A DNA stretch of 64,000 nt. Source: Rhodococcus jostii RHA1 (GTDB taxonomy: Bacteria; Actinomycetota; Actinomycetes; Mycobacteriales; Mycobacteriaceae). Location of the stretch: assembly GCF_000014565.1 (NCBI RefSeq), contig NC_008268.1, positions 1,377,001 through 1,441,000 on the forward strand, in the 5' to 3' direction. The translations under genes and the position numbers were made by a program. Below are positions 1-8,012 of this stretch, one piece after another (position 1 is the first letter of the stretch; every line of letters begins with the position of its first letter). The notes under the pieces are model-generated. The model had not been told where the DNA came from, searched no databases, and worked only from the letters and a program-made list of their open reading frames with translations.

Positions 1-317
1 TGGCGGTCGAGTCCGCCACCCATCCCCTTCTGTCGGCGTCGATCGCGGGGCAGCTCGCCGCTGTCGGACGACTCACCGACCTGGGAGTTCTGCGGCTGCG
101 CCCGGAGCATCCGCCGGTGTCCGCGGCCAACTCCGCCTACCGGGTGGCCGGGCTGGTCGACGCCTGGGAGGCCCCTGACCTTCCTGCCGGCGCCGGACCG
201 GTGTTGCTCGTCGACACCCTCACGGACACCGGCTGGACCCTCACGATGGCCGCCAGGACGCTCCGCGCGGCGGGTGCCGCGTCGGTCCTCCCTTTCGCGC
301 TCGCGAGTCTCAAATAG
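1..317 (+). CDS. C-terminal end of a RecQ-type ATP-dependent DNA helicase (5' end outside window)
   Basis: The frame is open from base 3 to the TAG at 315-317, so only about the last 104 residues are present. The tail has a phosphoribosyltransferase-like strand-loop: VLLVDTLTDTGWTLT followed by a helix and VLPFALA. From memory, actinobacterial RecQ-family helicases carry this kind of C-terminal extension, which is why I prefer helicase over a free phosphoribosyltransferase. No helicase motifs are visible because the DEAD/helicase domains would lie upstream of the window. It is followed by a promoter-bearing gap before ectA, so it is not obviously co-transcribed with the ectoine genes. Confidence 0.55.
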   Translation, partial: AVESATHPLLSASIAGQLAAVGRLTDLGVLRLRPEHPPVSAANSAYRVAGLVDAWEAPDLPAGAGPVLLVDTLTDTGWTLTMAARTLRAAGAASVLPFALASLK

Positions 318-331
318 GCGAAGTGTGTCGC

Positions 332-360
332 TTGCGGTTCACCCAAAAGTTACATAATGT
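332..360 (+). promoter_or_regulatory. Putative sigma-A-type promoter of the ectABC operon
   Basis: TTGCGG (332-337) and TAATGT (355-360) are separated by exactly 17 bases in the gap between the RecQ-like gene and ectA. The local sequence is much less GC-rich than its surroundings. The predicted leader is about 60 bases to the GTG at 430. The hexamers are partial matches only, so the call is tentative. Confidence 0.4.
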
Positions 361-373
361 GATGAGCATCACT
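358..373. promoter_or_regulatory. CRP/GlxR-like palindrome overlapping the ectA -10 region
   Basis: TGTGA-TGAGCA-TCACT (358-373) closely fits the TGTGA-N6-TCACA site of CRP-family regulators, with a perfect GTGATG-AG-CATCAC inner palindrome. It starts inside the putative -10 and runs past the expected transcription start, a position more typical of repression than activation. Binding by a CRP/GlxR homologue is inferred. Confidence 0.4.
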
Positions 374-429
374 TTGCACGTCTCACCTGCAAGGCTCTGC
401 CACCTGAACTGTCCAATTTCGCGAGGCAC

Positions 430-981
430 GTGAAATCGAAGGGGATGGTTGTTAGGTTCGAATTTCCAATGACGCCTGTTCAGAAGAGTGCCATCCCGAC
501 CACCGCGCCGGACGCGGTGTTGTTCAGAAGTCCAGAGATCACTGACGGAGTCCGGCTCTGGGAGATCGCCAGGAACACGGAAGTGCTCGATCTCAATTCG
601 AGCTACGCATACCTGTTGTGGTGTAGAGATTTCAGCCGTTCGTCGGTCGTCGCAGTCGTCGACGAGCGCGTCGTGGGATTCGTATCGGGCTTCATCCGCC
701 CCGAATCCCCAGCGACGCTGTTCGTCTGGCAAGTCGCCGTAGACGCAGACCAGCGCGGCAAGGGAATTGCAGGTCGCATGCTGAGCGCGCTGCTCGATCG
801 ACTCGCGCCCGAAGGGATTACCCATCTCGAAACGACGATCAGCCCCGACAACGAGGCCTCGATCGCGCTGTTCACAGCATTGGCGCGTCGCCGAGATACG
901 GCGATCAACAAGCAAGAACTGTTCTCCCCTAACGATTTTCCCGATGGACACGAAGCCGAAGATCTGTACACGATCGGCTAA
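430..981 (+). CDS. ectA: L-2,4-diaminobutyrate acetyltransferase (ectoine biosynthesis)
   Basis: EctA acetylates L-2,4-diaminobutyrate with acetyl-CoA to give N-gamma-acetyl-diaminobutyrate, the second step of ectoine synthesis in the cytoplasm. The 183-aa product has the GNAT acetyl-CoA loop (VAVDADQRGKGIAGRML near residues 107-123) and the family segment LDLNSSYAYLLWCRDF. Length matches the family. Position 430 is a GTG with GAGG four bases upstream; ATG codons at 445 and 469 are in-frame alternatives, so the N-terminus is uncertain. It is first gene of ectABC, with ectB 27 bp downstream. The order and the matching partners make the identification firm. Confidence 0.93.
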   Translation: MKSKGMVVRFEFPMTPVQKSAIPTTAPDAVLFRSPEITDGVRLWEIARNTEVLDLNSSYAYLLWCRDFSRSSVVAVVDERVVGFVSGFIRPESPATLFVWQVAVDADQRGKGIAGRMLSALLDRLAPEGITHLETTISPDNEASIALFTALARRRDTAINKQELFSPNDFPDGHEAEDLYTIG

Positions 982-1008
982 GAGCATGCCCCGGAGGAAT
1001 GCAGCAAC

Positions 1009-2271
1009 ATGACTAACTTCGATACGAACATCTTCGACAACCTCGAATCCGAGGTTCGCAGCTACAGCCGCGGCTGGCCCGCCGTCTTCGAGTCGGCGTC
1101 CGGATCGTGGATCCGCGACGAGAACGGTCGCGACTACCTCGACTTCTTCGCCGGTGCCGGTTCGCTGAACTACGGCCACAACAACCCGGTACTGAAATCG
1201 GCGCTCGTCGACTACATCGTCAGCGACGGCATCACGCACGGTCTCGACATGTCGACCGTGGCCAAACGCGACCTGCTCCAGACGTTCCAGGACAAGATCC
1301 TGAAACCCCGGGGTCTCGACTACAAGGTCCAGTTCCCCGGACCCACCGGCACCAACACGGTAGAGGCCGCACTGAAACTGGCGCGCAAGGTGACGGGTCG
1401 TTCGTCGATCATCAACTTCACCAACGCTTTCCACGGAATGACGCTCGGTGCCCTGTCGGTCACCGGTAACTCGATGAAGCGCGCCGGCGCCGGAATCCCA
1501 CTGGTGCACGCCACCCCGATGCCGTTCGACAACTACTTCGACGGAGTCACCGAGGACTTCCACTGGTTCCGCCGCGTGCTCGACGACTCGGGCAGTGGCC
1601 TGAACCGTCCGGCCGCCGTGATCGTCGAGACCGTGCAGGGTGAGGGCGGCGTCAATGTCGCCCGCGCCGAGTGGCTGCGCGCCCTCGCGGACCTGTGCGC
1701 CGAGCGCGAGATCCTGCTGATCGTCGATGACGTCCAGATGGGCTGCGGACGCACCGGGCCGTTCTTCTCCTTCGAGGTCGCCGGCATCACCCCGGACATC
1801 GTCTGCCTGTCGAAGTCGATCAGCGGCTACGGCCTCCCGATGGCGCTGACGCTGTTCAAGCGTGAGCTCGACGTGTGGGGCCCGGGCGAGCACAACGGCA
1901 CGTTCCGCGGTAACAACCCGGCGTTCGTCACGTCGAAGGTGGCCCTCGACCACTACTGGTCCGACGACACCCTTCACAAGTCGACGCTGACCAAGGGCGA
2001 GAAAATTCACCAGGCATTCACCGATTTGGCGAACCAGTTCGACGGCTCCGTCTCCACCCGCGGTCGCGGCCTCGTCCAGGGTCTCGTGTTCGACGAGCCG
2101 GAGAACGCGGGCAAGGTCTGCAAACTCGCCTTCGACGAGGGCCTGCTCGCCGAGACGTCCGGACCGTCCGACGAGGTGGTCAAGCTCCTGCCGGCGCTCA
2201 CCATCACCGACGAGGAACTGGACCACGGACTCGCCATTCTCGCCGACGCCACCGGCAAGGTTTGCAGCTAG
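1009..2271 (+). CDS. ectB: Diaminobutyrate--2-oxoglutarate transaminase
   Basis: PLP-dependent class III aminotransferase that converts L-aspartate beta-semialdehyde and glutamate to L-2,4-diaminobutyrate and 2-oxoglutarate, the committed step of ectoine synthesis. The 420-aa protein has the usual family length. Visible features are the GPTGTNTVEAALKLAR cofactor-phosphate loop, the VDDVQMGCGRTG segment with the PLP-ring aspartate, and the Schiff-base lysine in LSKSISGYG (about K269). A GGAGG ribosome site precedes the ATG. It lies between ectA and ectC in one operon, with ectC 19 bp downstream. Confidence 0.96.
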   Translation: MTNFDTNIFDNLESEVRSYSRGWPAVFESASGSWIRDENGRDYLDFFAGAGSLNYGHNNPVLKSALVDYIVSDGITHGLDMSTVAKRDLLQTFQDKILKPRGLDYKVQFPGPTGTNTVEAALKLARKVTGRSSIINFTNAFHGMTLGALSVTGNSMKRAGAGIPLVHATPMPFDNYFDGVTEDFHWFRRVLDDSGSGLNRPAAVIVETVQGEGGVNVARAEWLRALADLCAEREILLIVDDVQMGCGRTGPFFSFEVAGITPDIVCLSKSISGYGLPMALTLFKRELDVWGPGEHNGTFRGNNPAFVTSKVALDHYWSDDTLHKSTLTKGEKIHQAFTDLANQFDGSVSTRGRGLVQGLVFDEPENAGKVCKLAFDEGLLAETSGPSDEVVKLLPALTITDEELDHGLAILADATGKVCS

Positions 2272-2290
2272 AGAGAGGACTGACATTCAC

Positions 2291-2689
2291 ATGATCGTTC
2301 GCACCACCGCAGAAATCACCGACACCGACCGCGACATCACCAGCGAGGACGGAAACTGGCGCAGCAAGCGCATCATCCTCGGCGGCGACAAAGTGGGTTT
2401 CTCGTTCCACGAGACCACGATCAAAGCGGGCTCGGTCAACGAGTTCCACTACGCCAACCATGTCGAGGCCGTGTGGCTCGTCGAGGGAACCGGCAAGTTG
2501 ATCGACCTCGACAACGACAAGGTCTACGAACTCGGCCCCGGTTCGATGTACCTGCTCAACGGTCACGAGCGTCACCGCGTCGAGCCCGAGACCGAAATGC
2601 GGATGCTGTGCGTGTTCAACCCGCCCGTCACCGGGCGTGAGGTCCACGACGAAAACGGTGTCTACCCGTTGGTCGAGGTTCCCGCGTAA
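2291..2689 (+). CDS. ectC: L-ectoine synthase
   Basis: Cupin-fold hydro-lyase that cyclises N-gamma-acetyl-diaminobutyrate to ectoine, the compatible solute for osmotic stress. At 132 aa it has the typical length. The start MIVRTTAEITDTDRDI and the barrel segments FHYANHVEAVWLVEGTG and GSMYLLNGHERHRVEPE, which carry metal- and substrate-binding residues, are characteristic. GAGAGAGGA lies upstream of the ATG. No ectoine hydroxylase (ectD) or MarR-type ectR gene is adjacent, so this locus by itself would make ectoine rather than 5-hydroxyectoine. A dehydrogenase gene starts 11 bases after the stop. Confidence 0.96.
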   Translation: MIVRTTAEITDTDRDITSEDGNWRSKRIILGGDKVGFSFHETTIKAGSVNEFHYANHVEAVWLVEGTGKLIDLDNDKVYELGPGSMYLLNGHERHRVEPETEMRMLCVFNPPVTGREVHDENGVYPLVEVPA

Positions 2690-2699
2690 GTTCGACCCC

Positions 2700-3635
2700 A
2701 TGGCCGACGACGCTGCTGTTCCAGCTATAGCCATCGGACCCGCCCCGGACCCGCTCCTCGAGGATGCGGTGCGCCGGGGCGGTGCCCGTGTGGCACCCCT
2801 CGACTCCGCGGACGCCCTGGTCTGGACCACGGGCCCGATCGGGTTCCCGGACCCGCTTCCCGAGAACATCCGCTGGGTGCAGTTGAACTCCGCGGGTGTC
2901 GAGGAGTGGTTGGCCGCGAAGGTCATCAGACCCGACACCGCCGTGCTGTGGACGTCGGCGGCGGGCGCGTTCGCCGCCACCGTCGCCGAGCACGCCCTGA
3001 CGCTGCTGCTGGCCGGGGTGCGGGCACTACCGGAGCACCTCGAGGCGAAGACCTGGCGGCAGCAGGAGTTCTATTCGAAGATCGGCACCCTGCGGGGCAC
3101 CACGGTGGCCATCGTGGGTGCCGGCGGAATCGGCCGGGCGCTGATCCCGATGCTCGCGGGTGTCGGGGCCGACGTCATCGCGGTCAATCGCTCCGGCAGC
3201 CCGGTGCCGGGCGCGATCGAGACGCTCCCCACCACCCGCCTGGGCGAGGTGTGGGCGCGCGCGGACCACTTCGTGATCGGGGCTCCCGCCACCGACGCCA
3301 CGCACCATCTGGTCGGGGCGGCGGAATTCGCGCAGATGAAGCCGACCGCGTGGGTGATCAACGTCGCGCGCGGCTCGCTCGTCCACACCAATGCACTGGT
3401 GAAAGCGCTGCGGGACAACACGATCGGCGGAGCGGGACTCGACGTCACCGATCCCGAGCCTCTTCCCGACGGCCACCCGCTGTGGGACCTTCCCAATGTG
3501 ATCATCACCCCCCACGATTCCAACCCGCCGTCGGTGCGCCCCCCGGCGTTCGCCGAGCACGTGGCGCTGAACGTCACCCGCTTCGTCGCCGGTGAGAATC
3601 TCACCGCTCTGATCGATCCTGTCGTCGGGTACTGA
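2700..3635 (+). CDS. D-isomer-specific 2-hydroxyacid dehydrogenase family protein
   Basis: A 311-aa NAD(P)-binding oxidoreductase. The Rossmann motif GAGGIGRALIPML lies near residues 140-152. The family catalytic triad is visible: Arg in VINVARGSL, Glu in the DVTDPEPLPDGHPLW stretch and His in ITPHDSNP. This resembles the glyoxylate/hydroxypyruvate reductase-like subgroup. The ATG at 2700 fits better than the upstream in-frame start, which would overlap ectC. Only 10 bases separate it from ectC, so it is probably the fourth gene of the ectoine operon. Its substrate cannot be read from sequence, and a role in osmolyte metabolism is only a guess from context. Confidence 0.8.
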   Translation: MADDAAVPAIAIGPAPDPLLEDAVRRGGARVAPLDSADALVWTTGPIGFPDPLPENIRWVQLNSAGVEEWLAAKVIRPDTAVLWTSAAGAFAATVAEHALTLLLAGVRALPEHLEAKTWRQQEFYSKIGTLRGTTVAIVGAGGIGRALIPMLAGVGADVIAVNRSGSPVPGAIETLPTTRLGEVWARADHFVIGAPATDATHHLVGAAEFAQMKPTAWVINVARGSLVHTNALVKALRDNTIGGAGLDVTDPEPLPDGHPLWDLPNVIITPHDSNPPSVRPPAFAEHVALNVTRFVAGENLTALIDPVVGY

Positions 3636-3656
3636 GCCGGCGCTACCCTGGAGTGC

Positions 3657-4484
3657 GTGTTCGCCCGACTGATCGACGTACTCGGTGGCCGGCGCCTGTG
3701 TGTGATCACCGGCGCCGGCATCTCGACGGATTCCGGGATCCCCGATTACCGGGGTCCGGACTCGCCACCGCGCAATCCCATGACGTACCAGCAGTTCACC
3801 GGTGATCCCGATTTCCGCCGCCACTACTGGGCGCGGAACCACCTCGGCTGGCGGCACATGGACGCCGCCCGGCCCAACACCGGCCACCGCGCCCTGGCGG
3901 GGCTCGAGCGGGCGGGTGCCGTGAGTGGCGTCATCACCCAGAACGTCGACCTGCTGCACACCAAGGCCGGCAGTCGCCGGGTGATCGACCTGCACGGCAC
4001 GTACGCCCAGGTCCGGTGCCTGACGTGCGGCGCCCTGATCTCGCGGGCCACGCTCGCCGACCGGCTCGAGCGCGCGAACCCGGGATTCGCCGAAACCGTT
4101 GCTGCCGCACAGGGAGTGGAGATCGCACCGGACGCCGACGCGGTGATCACCAGCACCGAGCATTTCCGGATGGTCGACTGCGAGGCGTGCGGCGGTCTAC
4201 TCAAACCCGACATCGTGTACTTCGGCGAATCCGTTCCGAAACCGAGGGTCGCCGCCGCCTACGACGTGGTCGACGAGGCCGAGGCGCTCCTGGTGGCCGG
4301 CTCGTCGCTCACCGTCATGTCGGGACTGCGGTTCGTCCGGCACGCCGCCAAACGCGGAATCCCCATCGTCATCGTCAACAGGGGGACGACACGGGGCGAC
4401 GAGTTCGCCACCCACACGCTCCACGCCGGCTGTTCGGAAGCTCTCACCGCACTGCTCGACGCGTCCTCCGCGCTGCCCGCGTGA
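3657..4484 (+). CDS. NAD-dependent protein deacylase, Sir2 family
   Basis: Sirtuin of 275 aa that removes acyl groups from lysines using NAD+, releasing nicotinamide and O-acyl-ADP-ribose. Diagnostic motifs are GAGISTDSGIPDYRG at the NAD site, TQNVDLLHTKAG, the catalytic histidine in IDLHGTYA, and two CxxC-type zinc pairs (CLTCG and CEACGG). PDIVYFGESVP follows as expected. The start is a GTG at 3657, 21 bases after the dehydrogenase stop. The gene converges tail to tail with proB, leaving only three bases between stops, so no separate terminator is visible. Targets are unknown. Confidence 0.92.
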   Translation: MFARLIDVLGGRRLCVITGAGISTDSGIPDYRGPDSPPRNPMTYQQFTGDPDFRRHYWARNHLGWRHMDAARPNTGHRALAGLERAGAVSGVITQNVDLLHTKAGSRRVIDLHGTYAQVRCLTCGALISRATLADRLERANPGFAETVAAAQGVEIAPDADAVITSTEHFRMVDCEACGGLLKPDIVYFGESVPKPRVAAAYDVVDEAEALLVAGSSLTVMSGLRFVRHAAKRGIPIVIVNRGTTRGDEFATHTLHAGCSEALTALLDASSALPA

Positions 4485-4487
4485 CCG

Positions 4488-5588
4488 TCAGAGCGGCACC
4501 AGATCGTCCGCGTGGACGACGGGGCGCTGCATCTCCGCGGGCAGTTCCTGGGTCGACTTACCCAGGATGTCGCTGATCTCCGCCGAGTCGTACGCCACCA
4601 CTCCCCTGGCCACGGGTCGCTCGTCGGGGCCGAGGAGCGACACGACGTCGCCGCCGTAGAACCTCCCCGAGACCGCGCTGATCCCCGCGGGCAGCAACGA
4701 CCGCCGCTTGGTGACGACGGCACGCACAGCGCCCTCGTCGATGTGCAGGATCCCCTGCTCGTCCGCGGCGTGGCGTACCCAGAACTTGCGCGCCGACAAC
4801 CGGGACGGCCGGGCCACGAACGCCGTTCCCACCCCGGCGTCCCGCAGCGCTGCCCCGGCGTCCGAGGCGGCGGCGAGCAGTACGGGCACGCCGGCATCGG
4901 CCGCGAGGCGCGCTGCCGACAGCTTGGACGCCATCCCGCCGGTGCCGAGAGCGCCGCCCGAGCCCGCGACCACCCCGTCGAGATCCTCGGGGCTGTTCAC
5001 CTCGGGAATCAGCGTGGCATTGCCCTTGCGGGGGTCGCCGTCGTACAGCCCGTCGACATCCGAGAGCAGGACCAGGGCATCGGCGCCGACCAGGTGCGCG
5101 ACGAGCGCGGCGAGCCGGTCGTTGTCACCGAATCGCAGCTCCGCCGTGGCGACGGTGTCGTTCTCGTTGACGATCGCGACCGCGTGCAGCGCGCGCAGAC
5201 GGTCGAGGGTGCGTTGCGCGTTGCGGTGCTGCGCGCGGCGGGCGATGTCGTCTGCGGTGAGCAGCACCTGCCCGACGGTGCGGCCGTACCGGGCGAACGA
5301 CGTGCCCCAGGCATGGGCCAGTGCCAGCTGGCCGACGCTCGCGGCGGCCTGCTTCGTCGCCAGGTCCCGTGGCCGCTTGGTCAGCCCCAGCGGGGCCAGA
5401 CCCGCGCCCACGGCCCCCGACGACACGACGACCACGTCGGAACCGGCACGCATCCGATCCTCGATCGCATCGGCCAGCGCGTCGAGTCGACCGACGTCGA
5501 GCCCGCCGACCAGGCTGGTCAGCGCGGACGAGCCGATCTTCACGACAATGCTGCCCGCCGACGCGATCGTGCGCCGGGTGGCGCTCAC
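4488..5588 (-). CDS. proB: Glutamate 5-kinase
   Basis: First enzyme of proline biosynthesis; phosphorylates L-glutamate to gamma-glutamyl phosphate with ATP. The 366-aa protein has the amino-acid-kinase domain at about residues 10-260 ([53 protein letters not shown]) and a C-terminal PUA domain from about residue 275, including [15 protein letters not shown]. Its ATG overlaps the obgE stop in an ATGA arrangement, indicating translational coupling. obgE-proB linkage is common in actinobacteria. The usual partner proA is not within the window. Confidence 0.95.
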   Translation of the reverse strand: MSATRRTIASAGSIVVKIGSSALTSLVGGLDVGRLDALADAIEDRMRAGSDVVVVSSGAVGAGLAPLGLTKRPRDLATKQAAASVGQLALAHAWGTSFARYGRTVGQVLLTADDIARRAQHRNAQRTLDRLRALHAVAIVNENDTVATAELRFGDNDRLAALVAHLVGADALVLLSDVDGLYDGDPRKGNATLIPEVNSPEDLDGVVAGSGGALGTGGMASKLSAARLAADAGVPVLLAAASDAGAALRDAGVGTAFVARPSRLSARKFWVRHAADEQGILHIDEGAVRAVVTKRRSLLPAGISAVSGRFYGGDVVSLLGPDERPVARGVVAYDSAEISDILGKSTQELPAEMQRPVVHADDLVPL

Positions 5589-7045
5589 TGGTCTTCGGGG
5601 TCGAGGCCTTCGAGACCGCGACGGATCCTGGACGCGTGCTTGCGTTCGGTCGCGCCGATGCGCTCGACCTGATCCAGACGCGGGTCGGTGCCGCGACCGG
5701 TGCGGGTGAGATCGACGCCGGCCGGTGTCTGGGGCTCCCAGTCGAAGCTCACGTTGCCGATCGTGACGGACGCGCCCGGCTCCGCACCCTGCTTGACGAG
5801 TTCGGTTTCCACACCGAGCCGCGCGAGCCGGTCGGCGAGGTAACCCACGGCCTCGTCGTTGTCGAACTGCGTCTGCCGCACCCAGCGTTCCGGCCGTGTG
5901 CCGCGGACGATGAACCCACCGGGGATCTCGGGGTCGGCGACGACGCTGAAGCTGTTCTCGTTCGAGATCACCGGGCGGATCACCTGACGCTTCGGCTCGG
6001 CCTTCGGGTGCGCCTCACGGTAGTCCGCAACCAGCTTCGCGAGCGCGAACGTCAACGGACGCAACCCCTCTCGGCTGACGGCCGAGATCGTGAAGACAGG
6101 CCATCCGCGGGCCTCGAGGTCGGGGGTGACCATCTCGGCCAGCTCTGCCGCCTCCGGCACGTCCGCCTTGTTCAGGATCACGATGCGGGGGCGGTCCGCG
6201 AGGTCACCGAGCCCGGCGTCGCCGGACAACGCACCCTTGTACGCGGCGAGTTCCGCCTCGAGTGCGTCGATGTCGGAGATCGGGTCGCGGCCCGGGTCGA
6301 GCGTCGCGCAGTCGACGACGTGCGCCAGCACGGCGCACCGCTCGAGGTGGCGCAGGAAGTCCAGTCCGAGCCCGCGGCCGTCGCTCGCGCCGGGGATCAA
6401 CCCGGGCACGTCGGCCACCGTGAACGTGGTGTCGCCGCTCGACACCACACCGAGGTTCGGCACGAGAGTCGTGAACGGGTAGTCGGCGATCTTCGGCTTC
6501 GCCGCCGACAGCACCGACACGAGCGAAGACTTGCCCGCCGACGGGAACCCGACCAGCCCGACATCGGCCACGGACTTCAGTTCGAGGACCAGTTCCCGCT
6601 CGACGCCGTCCTCACCGAGGAGCGCGAAACCCGGCGCCTTGCGCGCCTTCGAGGACAGGGCCGCGTTGCCGAGTCCGCCGCGGCCACCCTGGGCGGCCTC
6701 GAAGCGGGTGCCGACACCGATGAGGTCGGCGAGAATCCGGCCGTCCTCGTCGAGGACGACGGTGCCGTCGGGAACCCTCAGAATCAGGTCGTCGCCCTGG
6801 GCGCCGTCACGGTTGCTCCCCATCCCCTGCTTGCCGTTGGTGGCCTTCGCGTGGGGGTGGAAATGGAAGTCGAGGAGGGTGTGGACGTTGCCGTCCACCT
6901 CGAGCACGACGTCACCGCCACGCCCGCCGTTGCCGCCGTCCGGGCCACCGAGCGGTTTGAACTTCTCCCGGTGAACGGAGGCGCAGCCATTGCCGCCTTT
7001 TCCGGCGCTGACGTGCAGCACGACGCGGTCAATGAATCGGGACAT
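5585..7045 (-). CDS. obgE: GTPase Obg (ribosome assembly and stress GTPase)
   Basis: Essential GTPase linked to 50S subunit maturation and cell-cycle/stress control. The 486-aa protein shows the glycine-rich Obg fold in the first 160 residues ([15 protein letters not shown]), then the G domain with G1 GFPSAGKSS near residue 168, the TT switch in [15 protein letters not shown]3 DVPGLI and G4 NKAD, and a C-terminal OCT-type extension typical of the long actinobacterial forms. GAGGAAGGATCC lies upstream of the ATG. It follows rpmA on the same strand, but a strong terminator lies between them (7091-7142), so expression must rely on read-through or a promoter in a very short interval. Confidence 0.96.
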   Translation of the reverse strand: MSRFIDRVVLHVSAGKGGNGCASVHREKFKPLGGPDGGNGGRGGDVVLEVDGNVHTLLDFHFHPHAKATNGKQGMGSNRDGAQGDDLILRVPDGTVVLDEDGRILADLIGVGTRFEAAQGGRGGLGNAALSSKARKAPGFALLGEDGVERELVLELKSVADVGLVGFPSAGKSSLVSVLSAAKPKIADYPFTTLVPNLGVVSSGDTTFTVADVPGLIPGASDGRGLGLDFLRHLERCAVLAHVVDCATLDPGRDPISDIDALEAELAAYKGALSGDAGLGDLADRPRIVILNKADVPEAAELAEMVTPDLEARGWPVFTISAVSREGLRPLTFALAKLVADYREAHPKAEPKRQVIRPVISNENSFSVVADPEIPGGFIVRGTRPERWVRQTQFDNDEAVGYLADRLARLGVETELVKQGAEPGASVTIGNVSFDWEPQTPAGVDLTRTGRGTDPRLDQVERIGATERKHASRIRRGLEGLDPEDQ

Positions 7046-7090
7046 GACTGCCGGATCCTTCCTCAGTCAATTGTGTTGATCTCACTCGTG

Positions 7091-7142
7091 AAAAAAACAA
7101 TAGGGGCGGACCGGGTATCACGACCCAGGTCCGCCCCTATTG
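7091..7142 (-). terminator. Strong intrinsic terminator between rpmA and obgE
   Basis: A perfect 15-bp stem (7098-7112 paired with 7128-7142) encloses a 15-base loop that can pair further through GGG/CCC. On the minus strand the stem is followed at once by seven T residues (7097-7091). This is a textbook rho-independent terminator for the rplU-rpmA transcript, and the clearest one in the window. Confidence 0.93.
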
Positions 7143-7188
7143 GGAGCTTGAAACGTCCCTCACGGGACGATGCATACTCGCGGCAGAA

Positions 7189-7452
7189 CTAGGCCTCTGC
7201 CGCCGCCGGAACGATGTTCACGGTCTTGCGTCCACGCTTGGTGCCGAACTCGACGGCACCGGCAGAGAGCGCGAAGAGCGTGTCGTCGCCGCCACGACCG
7301 ACGTTGACGCCGGGGTGGAAGTGGGTTCCGCGCTGACGCACCAGGATCTCGCCGGCGCTGACGGACTGGCCGCCGAAACGCTTCACGCCGAGCCGCTGAG
7401 CATTTGAATCGCGACCGTTACGGGAGCTGGATGCACCCTTCTTATGTGCCAT
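7189..7452 (-). CDS. rpmA: 50S ribosomal protein L27
   Basis: Large-subunit protein L27, whose N-terminal tail reaches towards the peptidyl-transferase centre. The 87-aa sequence begins [17 protein letters not shown] and contains the family core [23 protein letters not shown] and [13 protein letters not shown]. Length is normal. There is no Firmicutes-style cleavable N-terminal extension. It sits 42 bp downstream of rplU on the same strand, the conserved rplU-rpmA pair, and is followed by a strong terminator. Confidence 0.98.
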   Translation of the reverse strand: MAHKKGASSSRNGRDSNAQRLGVKRFGGQSVSAGEILVRQRGTHFHPGVNVGRGGDDTLFALSAGAVEFGTKRGRKTVNIVPAAAEA

Positions 7453-7494
7453 GTTCTTGACCCTCCTCGGGTGAAATCAGCTCTGAAGCTCTAG

Positions 7495-7806
7495 CTACTT
7501 GATGCCGGTGACCTTGAGGACCGTCAGCTTCTGCCTGTGGCCCTGACGCTTGTGGTAGCCGGTCTTGTTCTTGAACTTGTGGATCCGGATCTTCGGGCCC
7601 TTGGTGTGCTCGACGACCTCACCCGTGACCGAGATCTTGGCCAGCTTGTCGGCGTCGGTCGTCAGATCGGATCCGTCGACGACGAGAACGGGAGCAAGCG
7701 AGACAGCAGTGCCGGGCTCACCCTCGATCTTCTCGACCTTGACGAGGTCACCAACAGCGACCTTGTACTGCTTTCCGCCGGTCTTGACGATCGCGTACGT
7801 TGCCAT
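7495..7806 (-). CDS. rplU: 50S ribosomal protein L21
   Basis: Large-subunit protein L21, which binds 23S rRNA. The 103-aa product starts [16 protein letters not shown] and ends with the basic family tail [14 protein letters not shown] followed by [10 protein letters not shown]. Length is normal. The gene heads the rplU-rpmA pair. About 200 bases separate it from the rne stop upstream, room for its own promoter and leader. Confidence 0.98.
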   Translation of the reverse strand: MATYAIVKTGGKQYKVAVGDLVKVEKIEGEPGTAVSLAPVLVVDGSDLTTDADKLAKISVTGEVVEHTKGPKIRIHKFKNKTGYHKRQGHRQKLTVLKVTGIK

Positions 7807-7958
7807 CGGAGGGCTACCCCTTGCTTCTTCGAACTTGCTCGCGCCACAGTGGGCGCGACTGGTCTGGTGTGACGGCTAGCTCGGTCGAGATCGCGCAGCC
7901 ATCACAAGTGAGGGCACAGCTGACCTTCATCGCCGAGTAGCGACTGGTCAAGGTTACA

Positions 7959-8000
7959 GGAAGGCAACCGTTCCGTACAAACCGGCGCCGATTGCCTTCC
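7959..8000 (-). terminator. Inverted repeat downstream of rne, candidate terminator
   Basis: GGAAGGCAA (7959-7967) and TTGCCTTCC (7992-8000) form a perfect 9-bp stem around a 24-base loop that contains a further GGCGCC palindrome. It begins 13 bases beyond the rne stop codon on the minus strand. There is no T-run, so it could instead be an RNA-processing or leader structure of the downstream rplU transcript. The remaining bases up to rplU hold no recognisable gene. Confidence 0.45.
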
Positions 8001-8012
8001 CGCAGTCCCTCG

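Noticed and set aside
310..2286. 658-aa open frame on the minus strand across ectA and ectB
   Set aside because: It is antisense to two well-recognised genes and has the His/Arg/Val/Glu-rich composition expected of an antisense frame in high-GC coding DNA, with no domain.
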